Positions 58,001-64,000 of a stretch of DNA of 64,000 nucleotides are shown here, one piece after another. The stretch's first letter is position 1. The number at the start of each line of letters is the position of its first letter. The DNA is taken from NCBI RefSeq assembly GCF_032164335.1, contig NZ_CP134152.1, positions 3,224,001 to 3,288,000 on the forward strand. The letters run 5' to 3'. The notes below the pieces were generated by a model. That model made no database searches, had not been told where the DNA came from, and saw only the letters and a program-made list of their open reading frames with translations. The position numbers and the translations under genes are program-made. The stretch comes from Winslowiella toletana (GTDB taxonomy: Bacteria; Pseudomonadota; Gammaproteobacteria; Enterobacterales; Enterobacteriaceae).

Positions 58001-61000
58001 GCTGACCGCAACGGTAATGGTGGCGCTGCCGTCAGCTAAACCCTGTAGCGCACCGGATGGAATTAACACACTCCAGCCACCGCTTGGCTGCACCTGAGCG
58101 GTATAAATTTGACCATTCAGCGTAACGGTTACCGTCTGACCGGCCTCAACCTGAGTAGCAATACCCGACAGCGTCTGAGCCGTTTGCTGCTCGGCACCAT
58201 CGACAATATTGTTACCAGCAAAAGTATCAATGCTGATGGTCGGCAGATTATTGGCATCGGCTTTTACCGTCAGCGGGCTGTTTTGCTGACTGCTGTTGCC
58301 TGCGGCATCGGTGGCAATCACCGTCAGGTTATAGTCGCCGTCGGCCAGCTCGCCAAGCGCCGCGGCGGGAATGGTTAGCGTCCAGCTCCCGTCAGCGGCC
58401 ACGGTGGTGGTGTAGTCGATACCATTCAGGCTGACGCTAATTTCCGCACCGGCTTCGCCACTGCCGCTCACCGGCAAAGGTTGCCCTTGTTCACTGGCGT
58501 TCAGCACGCCATCGCCGGACAACGTATCAACCAGCAATAGCGGTGGCAGCGTATCGACCAGCACGCTGTCGCTGCCGTTGGCGGTGTTACCGGCAATATC
58601 GCCCACCGTGACGGTGAAAGGCGTATTGCCCTGCTGTAAGTTTTCCAGCACCTGCGCCGGAATGGTCACGCTCCAGCTGCCATCGCTGGCAACAGTGCCG
58701 CTGTAATCGTTACCGCCAAAGCTGACGGTCACCGTCTGGCCATCGCCACTGACACCGGTGCTGCCGGTCAGCGTGCCGTTATTTTCAACATCCCCGGCGT
58801 TAAGCGAGCCGTCACCAAATGGAGGATCAATGCTGACTGCCAGCTGTGGATTCGCCAGCACATTCAGCGTTGAGGTAGCGGTAAGCGGATTTCCGGCAGC
58901 ATCGTTGACCGTGGCACTGATGATTAGCGGACCATCTGCGACGCCTGCCAGCGCTCCGGCCGGGACGATGGCCGTCCAACTGCCGTCGGCGCTGACGGTA
59001 GCGTTATAACTGATACCATTGACCGTTACCTGCACCAGACTGCCTGGCAGCACATTGCTGGTCTGACCGGCGATTTCAATCGCCGCCTGCTGTTCGTTGG
59101 CGTTCAGATAGCCATCACCGGCGATCGGTTCTATCGCCAGGCTGCTGCCGCTGGTATTTACGGTGTAGCTGCCGGTAACGGTGACACTGTTGCCTGCGGC
59201 GTTACTGACGCTGACCGTCAGGCTCTGGCTGCCATCGCTCAGTCCGGCCATCGCTCCGGCCGGAATCGTTACGCTCCACGCACCGCTACTCTGTATTACG
59301 CCGCTGTAGCTGACGCCCGCCAGCGTTACCGTGACAATTTGCCCGGCTTCTACATTGGTGCTGGTGCCGGTCAGCCGCTGATCAACCCGCGATTCCGCAT
59401 TGTCGACAATGCCGTTGCCGGCAAAAATATCCACGGCTACCGTCAATGTTGGCTGCCCGGTATCGAGTGTCAGATTGCTCTGCAGCGTGGTGCTATTTCC
59501 CGCCGCATCGCGTGCCGTCACGCTAAGTGGGTTTGCTCCCTCATCCAGCGCCGCCAGATCCGTAGCCGGTACTTCCAGCGACCAGATGCCATTGACGCCA
59601 ACCGTAGCCTGGTACGTTTTGCCATTCAGAGTGACGGTCACGCTATCACCTGCGCTGCCGCTGCCGCTTAACAGCAGCGGTTGCCCCTGCTCGGCGCTGT
59701 TAAGAACACCATCACCGGATGGCGTGTTAAGCGACAAAGCCGGTGCGCTGATATCCACCGCCAGGCTGGTTTGCTGCGTGGTGGTGTTGCCCGCCGCATC
59801 ACTGACCGTAACGCTGACCGGATAACTGCCGTCGGTCAGTGTGGCAAGATCGCTGGCCGGCACGCTAATCGACCATTGGCCATTTGGCCCGACGGTCGCG
59901 CTATAGCTGGTGCCGTTAAGAGTTACGCTGACGCTGTCACCGGCGGTGCCGGTGCCGCTTATCGCCAGCGGTTGCCCCTGTTCACTGGCATTAAGAATGC
60001 CGTCACCAGCCAGCGTACCGATGGTAAAGGATGGCGCAGCGCTATCGACGGTAAATGGACCGAGCGCGCTGGCGCTGTTGCCGTTGGCATCGGTAGCGGT
60101 GACGCTGATATCCCAGGCGCCGTCGGCCAACGCCTGTAATGCCGTCGCCGGAATAGTCGCGCTCCAGCTGCCATTGGCCGCTACCGTCGCCGGATAATCG
60201 ACGCCATTCAGCGTGATAATCACCGTGCTGCCAGCTTCTGCGGTACCGCTAACGGTTAACGGTTGATCCTGCTCACTGGCATTGATCAGCCCGTCGCCAG
60301 AAATCGGGTTGATGACAATATTCGGTGGCGTGGTGTCTACCGCTACCGGCGTGGTTAAACTGCCGCCGTTGCCCGCAATATCGCTTACCGTCACCACCAC
60401 GCTGCTGCTGCCGTCCGGCAGATTCTGCAATGCCGCCGACGGTATCGTTACCGTCCAGTTTCCGTCACCATCAACGGTAGCCGGATAATCCACGCCGCCA
60501 ATGTTGACCGTGACGCTCTGACCGTTGCCCGTAACACCGGTGCTGCCGGTCAGGGTTTGCGGAGTATCAGCTTCATCACCACTCAGCACACCATCGCCGA
60601 ATGGCGTATCCAGCGTTGGCTGTGGTAAATCGTTGATCAATACGTTAAGGGTGGTGTCGCTGCTAACCGTATTGCCATTAATATCCACCACGCTGGCGGT
60701 TACCGTCAGTGGACCATCCGGCAAACCTGCCAGTGCCGCAGCCGGAATATTCGTGCTCCACTTGCCATCTGCCCCGACGGTAGCGCTGTAATCAACATTA
60801 TTAAAGCTGACCGTGACAATACTGCCCGCAGCAACATTATTCGAACTGCCGCTGATGGTGAGATCGGACTGTGCTTCAGTGGCATTCAGATAGTCATCAC
60901 CACTGATAATGCCAATCGCCACGGCGCTAAAGCTATTATCGACGGTGAACTGTTCGCTGGTACTGGCGTTATTCCCCGCCGCATCACTGACGGTAACGGT

Positions 61001-64000
61001 AAATGTTTGCGTACTGTTCTGTAAACCAGCAAACGCCGATGACGGGATAACCACGCTCCAGCCGCCACCTGACTGTACCAGACCGGTAAACTCCACGCCG
61101 TTCAGCGTGACGGTGACGATTTGCCCGGCTTGTACATTGCTGGTGGTACCGGTAAGCAGCTGATCCTCACCCTGCTCGGCACCATTCAGCTCGCCGTCAC
61201 CGGTAAACGGATCGACGCTAATGGTTGGCTGATTGGCCGGATCGGCCGCTACGGTTAACGGACGTGTGACGGTGGTGGTATTCCCCACCGCATCAATTAC
61301 CGTAACGCTAACGGTATAAGCGCCATCGGCCAGCCCGGCCAGCGCCGATGCCGGAATATCCACGCTCCATTGTCCATTGCTGCTGACGATCGCCGGATAT
61401 TCGACGCCGTCCAGCGTCACGGTAACACTGTCGCCAGCATCGCCGCTGCCGTTAACCGTCAGGGTTTCCCCCTGCTCGGCGCTGTTCAGATAACCGTCAC
61501 CGGAAATCGGCTCTACGCTAAGCGCTGGCGCGGCGGTATCTACAATCAGCGTAGAACTGTCCGTTGTACTGTTGCCAACCGCATTGGTGGCCGTAATCGT
61601 GAGTGGGTAATCGCCATCATCAATCGCGGCCAGCGCCGAGGCCGGAATATTCACACTCCATTCACCATTACTGCCGACGGTGGCGGTGTACTGCTGACCA
61701 TTCAGCGTGAGGGTAATAATGTCTCCGGCGTTGGCGGTACCGCTGATTATCAACGGCTGCCCTTGCTCGGTGGCATTAATTACCCCGTCTTCGGCAATCG
61801 GATCGACCGTCAGCAACGGCTCGGCGGTATCCACCGTCAGTGGCGTCGTTTGCGTATTGGTGTTACCTGCCGCATCGCTGACTGCCACGCTCAGTGTGTA
61901 GTCACCCTCATTCAGTGCCGCCAGATCGGCTGGCGGAATCTGCACTGACCATTGACCGTTCGCGCCAACGGTAGCGGCGTACTCTTTGCCATTTAGCGTT
62001 ACGGTAACGCTATCGCCCGCGCTGCCATTGCCACTAATCAGCAGCGGCTCGCCCTGCTCGCTGGCGTTAAGCACGCCGTCACCGGCAACTGGATTGAGGG
62101 TAAAGTTCGGCGCGGTAGTATCTACCGCCAGCGAGCTTTGCTGCGTCGCGGTATTACCCGCCGCATCGGTTACGGTAACCGCTACCGTATAGCTGCTGCC
62201 GTCGGCCAGCGCGGCCAGATCGGCGGCGGGCACAATCAGTGACCAGTCGCCATTAGCCGCCACTGTTGCGTTGTAATTCTTGCCATTCAGCGTGACGCTG
62301 ACATTGTCGCCCGGCGTACCCGTGCCATTCAGCGTCAGTGGCTGCCCCTGTTCGACACTGTTAAGAATGCCATCACCGGCCACCGGTGCCAGCGTAAAGG
62401 CCGGAGGTGCGGTGATCAGCGAGAAATCACTGGTTTGCGTGCTGCTGTTACCGGCAGCGTCGGTAGCAGTCACCGTCACTGAGTAATTGCCGTCATCCAG
62501 CCCTTGCAGGACTGCCGCCGGGATAGTGACTCTCCAGTCACCATTGTTATCGACGATGGCCGGATAATCGACGCCGTTTAGCGTCACGGTTACCGTCGCT
62601 CCCGCTTCAGCGCTGCCGTCAATCGTCAGCGGTTGATTTTGTTCATTCGCATTAATCAGGCCATCATCAGAGATCGGCTCAATACTGAGCTGTGGTGCCA
62701 AAGTATCGACGGTGACTGGCGTGGTTATCGTGCTGGTGTTGCCCGCAGCATCGCTGACCACTACCACAATAGTGCTGCTGCCGTTCGGTAACGCTTGCAG
62801 CACCTCGGTCGGAATCTGCACGCTCCAGCTGCCGTCACTGTTTACCTGTGCCGGATAGTCGTTGCCGCCGAGGGTGACGATAACGCTTTGACCCGCGCCC
62901 GTCACACCGGTATTACCGCTCAGGGTTTGATCGCTCTGCGACTCTTCACCGTTGAGTATTCCGTCGGTGAATGGGGTATCAAGGCTGGCATCCGGCAGGT
63001 TGTTGATTGCCACAATCAGCGTCCCGCTGGCAGAAATAGTGCTGCCGTTTGGCCCCGGCGTGGTGGCGGTAAGGGTTAACGGGCCGTCCGCCAGCCCGGC
63101 CAGTACGCTGGCCGGCACGGTGGCGCTCCAGCTGCCGTCCGCACCAACGGTGGCAGTATAGGTATTGTCGCCCAGCTCAAAACTGACAATACTGCCCGCC
63201 GCCACGTTGCTTGAGGTGCCGCTTACCGTCAGGTCGCTCTGCGCCTCCACCGCATTAAGATAGCCGTCGTCGCTGATTGGCTCGAACGCCAGCGCGGCAA
63301 GGGTGTTGTCCACCTCAAAGCTGCCGTCACGGCTGGCGCTGTTACCTGCCGCGTCATCGACGCTGACGCTGAAGTTCTGCGTGCCGTTGCCCAGCCCCGC
63401 CAGCGCGCTGGCCGGAACCGTCACCGACCAGCTGCCGTCGGCCGCCACCACGCCGCTGTAATTTACGCCGCCCAGCGTGACGGTAATCACCTGGCCCGCC
63501 TGCACATGGGTGGTCGAGCCGCTCAGCTGTTGATCGACCTGCTGCTCCGCGCCGTCCAGCACCCCGTCACCGGCAAACGGATCGAGAGTAATCGTCGGCT
63601 GATTGGCCGGATCGGCAATCACCGTCAGCGGGCTGCTGACGCTGCTGACGTTACCTGCCGCGTCGGTGGCGGTAACCACCACGCTGTAGCTGCCGTCGGC
63701 GATATTTTCTAAATCGGCGGCCGGAACGGTGACGCTCCACAGGCCGTTGCTGCCGACCGTGGCGCTGTACTGCTCGCCGTTCAGCGTGACAACAATTGCC
63801 GCGCCCGCCTCACCGCTGCCGCTGATAATTAACGGTTCGCCCTGCTCCTGCGCGTTCAGGTAGCCGTCACCGGAAATCGGGCCGTCCAGCGCCAGCGCTG
63901 GCGCGACGGTATCCACAATTACCGGCGTGGTTGAGGTACTGGTGTTGCCCGCCGGATCGGTAACCACCACTACGATCGGGTTGCCGCTGCCCTGCGGCAG
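49085..64000 (-). CDS. giant BapA/LapA-type Ig-repeat adhesin, C-terminal part (partial)
   Basis: The minus-strand frame is open from the right edge to the stop at 49085, 4971 residues; the start lies outside. By my count about 47 tandem Ig-like repeats of about 100 residues fill it, each with a (G/D)DGxLNxxE-type segment, then SGT-x-VTVTLNG, SWSVxVPA and TDAAGN motifs. Near the end come a Ser/Glu/His-rich spacer (about 160 residues before the domain end) and a C-terminal region with SDGDDRVAVSDLNVDHIDGG and GIDTLVLTGEHLNLDLSALG, the pattern of type I secretion targets (VC_A0849 type). It ends LQVHVV. It is the likely substrate of the three downstream transport genes and should mediate surface attachment or biofilm. 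Confidence 0.92.
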   Translation of the reverse strand: MPQGSGNPIVVVVTDPAGNTSTSTTPVIVDTVAPALALDGPISGDGYLNAQEQGEPLIISGSGEAGAAIVVTLNGEQYSATVGSNGLWSVTVPAADLENIADGSYSVVVTATDAAGNVSSVSSPLTVIADPANQPTITLDPFAGDGVLDGAEQQVDQQLSGSTTHVQAGQVITVTLGGVNYSGVVAADGSWSVTVPASALAGLGNGTQNFSVSVDDAAGNSASRDGSFEVDNTLAALAFEPISDDGYLNAVEAQSDLTVSGTSSNVAAGSIVSFELGDNTYTATVGADGSWSATVPASVLAGLADGPLTLTATTPGPNGSTISASGTLIVAINNLPDASLDTPFTDGILNGEESQSDQTLSGNTGVTGAGQSVIVTLGGNDYPAQVNSDGSWSVQIPTEVLQALPNGSSTIVVVVSDAAGNTSTITTPVTVDTLAPQLSIEPISDDGLINANEQNQPLTIDGSAEAGATVTVTLNGVDYPAIVDNNGDWRVTIPAAVLQGLDDGNYSVTVTATDAAGNSSTQTSDFSLITAPPAFTLAPVAGDGILNSVEQGQPLTLNGTGTPGDNVSVTLNGKNYNATVAANGDWSLIVPAADLAALADGSSYTVAVTVTDAAGNTATQQSSLAVDTTAPNFTLNPVAGDGVLNASEQGEPLLISGNGSAGDSVTVTLNGKEYAATVGANGQWSVQIPPADLAALNEGDYTLSVAVSDAAGNTNTQTTPLTVDTAEPLLTVDPIAEDGVINATEQGQPLIISGTANAGDIITLTLNGQQYTATVGSNGEWSVNIPASALAAIDDGDYPLTITATNAVGNSTTDSSTLIVDTAAPALSVEPISGDGYLNSAEQGETLTVNGSGDAGDSVTVTLDGVEYPAIVSSNGQWSVDIPASALAGLADGAYTVSVTVIDAVGNTTTVTRPLTVAADPANQPTISVDPFTGDGELNGAEQGEDQLLTGTTSNVQAGQIVTVTLNGVEFTGLVQSGGGWSVVIPSSAFAGLQNSTQTFTVTVSDAAGNNASTSEQFTVDNSFSAVAIGIISGDDYLNATEAQSDLTISGSSNNVAAGSIVTVSFNNVDYSATVGADGKWSTNIPAAALAGLPDGPLTVTASVVDINGNTVSSDTTLNVLINDLPQPTLDTPFGDGVLSGDEADTPQTLTGSTGVTGNGQSVTVNIGGVDYPATVDGDGNWTVTIPSAALQNLPDGSSSVVVTVSDIAGNGGSLTTPVAVDTTPPNIVINPISGDGLINASEQDQPLTVSGTAEAGSTVIITLNGVDYPATVAANGSWSATIPATALQALADGAWDISVTATDANGNSASALGPFTVDSAAPSFTIGTLAGDGILNASEQGQPLAISGTGTAGDSVSVTLNGTSYSATVGPNGQWSISVPASDLATLTDGSYPVSVTVSDAAGNTTTQQTSLAVDISAPALSLNTPSGDGVLNSAEQGQPLLLSGSGSAGDSVTVTLNGKTYQATVGVNGIWSLEVPATDLAALDEGANPLSVTARDAAGNSTTLQSNLTLDTGQPTLTVAVDIFAGNGIVDNAESRVDQRLTGTSTNVEAGQIVTVTLAGVSYSGVIQSSGAWSVTIPAGAMAGLSDGSQSLTVSVSNAAGNSVTVTGSYTVNTSGSSLAIEPIAGDGYLNANEQQAAIEIAGQTSNVLPGSLVQVTVNGISYNATVSADGSWTAIVPAGALAGVADGPLIISATVNDAAGNPLTATSTLNVLANPQLAVSIDPPFGDGSLNAGDVENNGTLTGSTGVSGDGQTVTVSFGGNDYSGTVASDGSWSVTIPAQVLENLQQGNTPFTVTVGDIAGNTANGSDSVLVDTLPPLLLVDTLSGDGVLNASEQGQPLPVSGSGEAGAEISVSLNGIDYTTTVAADGSWTLTIPAAALGELADGDYNLTVIATDAAGNSSQQNSPLTVKADANNLPTISIDTFAGNNIVDGAEQQTAQTLSGIATQVEAGQTVTVTLNGQIYTAQVQPSGGWSVLIPSGALQGLADGSATITVAVSDAAGNTASNTLDIEVNSAASGLAVNTLSDDGYLNAAEALEELLISGSSVNVPQGNVVTVTFNNQTFTAEIGANGVWSVLVPPASLAGLPDGPATISVSAIDAAGNAVSSSATLNVLVNQLPDATIQPPFGDGVLNAAEAGSDQPLRGTTGVSGDGQTVSVVINGTSYSGTVDGNGNWTINLPTAVLQALAEGDSSAQVTVSDAAGNSSTIDAPFTVDREAPVLTIDTIAGDDRVNALESGAVISISGSTSAEQGQIVTVVLNGQTYSATVDASGNWSFDLPAGALAGIVNGSYTLTATVSDSAGNPVTSTSEIEVETAALVPTLDTPFTDGYLNIDEAQTTQTLSGTTGATGDGQSVVVSVGGNDYNATVDADGNWSLELDADTLQGLASGNLPIVVTATDNAGNQGTIDSNVSVDFDAPTLDINDIAGDNIINAAEAQQVVVVSGTASLSEAGQQVTVLFNGQSYQTLVQSNGSWSVNLPASTLQGLADGDYPVSVSLTDAAGNSTTVEQTLTLDANIATLPTLSINAVSEDDYINQAESGEALVISGTSSNLEAGRTVSVLLNGKTYSATVDDEGNWSATVPAADVGALADGAQTITASATDNAGNPASNTHTVTVIADADSQPLLTINPVSGDDIVNAQEANSPLVISGSSQRIPDGGTVVVTLNGNSYNATVDANGNWSTTVPAADVQALDQGSNTVTASGEDIAGNRADASHDFIVDSEAPLLDITLDVGLDGILNLAEALAGLLVSGSTEAGLTVTVTLNNKQYTATADSSGDWSLTIPAGDLLLLNDGTLEVGVSVTDSAGNTTTELVDLDVAINALPLLTISTPFIDGLLSAGEAAAAQLLSGTATHLAAGTVLEISVGGLTFAGLVNADGTWSATLPAGALAGLPDGPLQLEVNATDAAGNPAAVTTTVDLLINNLPVATILPPFVDGALNAVEAGINQTINGTTGITGAGQTVTLNIDGNPFTTTVDSNGNWSTTLTPAQLAQLGNGDHTIDVVVTDRAGNSNEATLDFTAIITGLPQPTLLTPFIDGILNVAEAAAGGTLDGTSGITGEQTVTVIINGSAYQASVDEATGEWSLDLPASLLQTLPDGNWPITVSVTDSVGNVGSVSGAVVVMINDLPQPTLNLPFGDGALNIAEAAAGQLLSGKTGIIGGDQSVSVLISGFNGDNPLTATVDANGNWLLNLTPTQLATLADGPHTITVTATDMAGNSANISQQVTSALTLPDPVINLPFIDGILNIAEAGTTLTLTGSTGVNGLNQGVQLKIDVNGISYTGIVDADGNWQVAIPAGALSGLTNGIHSIIVTVTDGAGNTNTQSQDFTAALTPPLPTLALAFDDGFLNAEELMTGATLNGTTGLTGAGQQVTVTIAGNNYDADVDNAGNWTLDLANPVLAGLAQGNTSLAVEVTDFAGNTANITSSFVVDTLAPAIAITPFTGDNTLTYLESLTTQTLSGTTSGATTGSIVTVTIGSATLTGVVQANGNWTVNVTPAAMEQLGTTSGNIGVTVTDAAGNIGNASITVAVNLTPPPATLVTLMPVNGDNIINAADGSAAVTLSGSYANLGLLGGTISVTVNGISVGSTPVIGDDGNWSINVPNGIFIDGNASVTVTAVGPGGTASTTSTLLVDRGIPTLTINAFATDDVLNSSETTVSQSISGSASTSEAGRTVNITLNGKNYSAVVQANGSWSTSVPVADLQALGQGAQTISATLSDAAGNNGSASHTIDVDTVAPLLQIDALLGDNILNALDILLTQTLTGRAPGAEGETIGLYLGDGNPIATGVVNPDGTFSIDLTPQVLGSLTEGPLVFGVRVSDEAGNRTEATLTVNKVVNSALNLVVDSVFGDGFLNAADTLVAQTISGVATSAGIGAKVELTLGGTTLSASVGQDGKWAIVVPPNLLQLLDDGNIGLNLTLTDAAGNSRTVTETVTAIVDNLPVIGNLTGLFGGDNLLNVLESTLAQTVGGVINAASGSVVTVTLGSKSYQSTVNALGQWSVTIPPLDLGALLDGTLALGVKVVDPAGNIASSSVNVGIFNTQPTISLSPIFGDGILNVADLLTGQTISGVVNHVAAGSIVTLNIGNSNVTATVGQNGAFSAVVSPNILGTLLNGNLTVGASVTDVAGNTASTSAGLVVKVTAPTVTLSPLFGDGLLNAADALLTQLIGGTVSGAEPGAKVVVNIAGQDFVTSTAANGSFGISLSPAILQGLLDGNLTVGVTVTDSAGNTGSASAGALVGIHNLPVITLNPLFGDGALNLLESLVTQTISGTIANVAAGSIVKVNIGNSTVTATVGNNGQFSAQVTPDILGTLLNGNLTVGVSVTDNVGNVSSVSAGVQVGISNPPTLTLNPIFGDGVLSAADLVTAQTISGSSTNLTAGSTVNVTFAGHNYSALVTSNGNWTLSVPKTDLATLANGTLTIGASASDAYGNIASKTGAVSIIANTPPTVSVSAVFGDGLLNAVDAQSAQTITGTSTNAEGSIISVKIGTQTFTGTIGASGSWSVSVPSASLLALADGTQTVTASVTNPAGNSGTGTGSAIVGTHTMPGVAIGSIFGGDGYLNLAEASIAETISGTSTNAAGGQISLDVAGTVYTTTVAANGNWSVNIPSSVLRSIADGSYTILATLTDAVGNIAVAGNSFTAKTHALPVIGVDPILSLVSVLITGLTISGGTLNLAQGTRLNVTLNGSTLQASTDALGRYSVKFPGGLLTALSLSSIVTVTAVDIAGNPAATSNTLLLGSLLPVSAAAAESTSLFSANGEETTHGETHSLAASSSEQASEKTHDEASSATAASGTIDSTMADFTASTPVTEGSYTIGGVVITLADGSTQQGASVTGSDGDDRVAVSDLNVDHIDGGQGIDTLVLTGEHLNLDLSALGLKVGNIEVLDLGKSGTNSVRLDLNQALNLTDSPQDDLLIRGADGSQVTLSNTDGGVWASVGQRTVDGQIFDVYHNSALVSDNNLGDVLVQHNLQVHVV

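Noticed and set aside
49332..63712. Many plus-strand frames opposite the adhesin (up to about 250 codons)
   Set aside because: They recur with the repeat period and mirror the same motifs in antisense, so they are shadows of the repeats.
49085..64000. Regularly spaced similar DNA segments that could suggest a CRISPR array
   Set aside because: The period is about 300 bases, the frame is open throughout and the units encode Ig-like domains.

Overview
The window looks like a chromosome segment from a plant- or environment-associated member of the Enterobacterales, most like Erwiniaceae (Erwinia/Pantoea-type). This is a judgement from gene content and remembered protein similarity; no database search was run. 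Two blocks keep the order known from E. coli. The first is rtn(pdeN)-yejABEF-yejG-bcr-rsuA-radD(yejH)-rplY-yejK-yejL-yejM-proL (1-14398). The second is yojI-alkB-apbE-ompC-micF (35953-44114). Between and after these blocks the content is accessory.

14399-about 25200: an AT-rich genomic island next to tRNA-Pro(GGG). It starts with a P4-type tyrosine integrase, followed by a long SIR2-family protein that is probably an antiphage NADase. Next is a tightly overlapping four-gene His-Xaa-Ser (hxsD-B-C-A) operon: two radical SAM enzymes, a small partner, and an exported protein with five perfect His-x-Ser triplets and a peptidoglycan-binding domain. Then come a fragment of a second integrase, a heavily mutated IS3-family element, and an orphan T6SS hcp followed by a probable effector/partner pair (STM2901-like and DUF1493).

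25400-35800: small lipoprotein and hypothetical genes, an EntD-type phosphopantetheinyl transferase, and a seven-gene cluster. The cluster holds two flavin monooxygenases, an M20 amidohydrolase, a GNAT acetyltransferase and a three-part polar amino acid ABC transporter. Its make-up matches the Bacillus yxe/ytm operons that salvage S-modified cysteines by acetylation, oxidative C-S cleavage and deacetylation. A phenolic acid decarboxylase with a divergent LysR regulator follows.

35950-44114: exporter YojI behind a candidate Fur box, AlkB (without the usual ada neighbour), the flavin transferase ApbE, a 36-residue membrane peptide, a Tat-exported substrate-binding protein with its ABC transporter behind a perfect 12-bp palindrome, the porin OmpC, and the divergent small RNA MicF.

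44295-64000: a complete type I secretion system (HlyD-like adaptor, LapB-type ABC transporter, TolC-like outer membrane protein). Directly upstream is the 3' part of a giant BapA/LapA-type adhesin gene, at least 4971 residues and still open at the right edge. It has about 47 Ig-like repeats of about 100 residues and a C-terminal type I secretion signal. A hairpin terminator between the adhesin and the transporter genes suggests that the secretion machinery is made by limited read-through.
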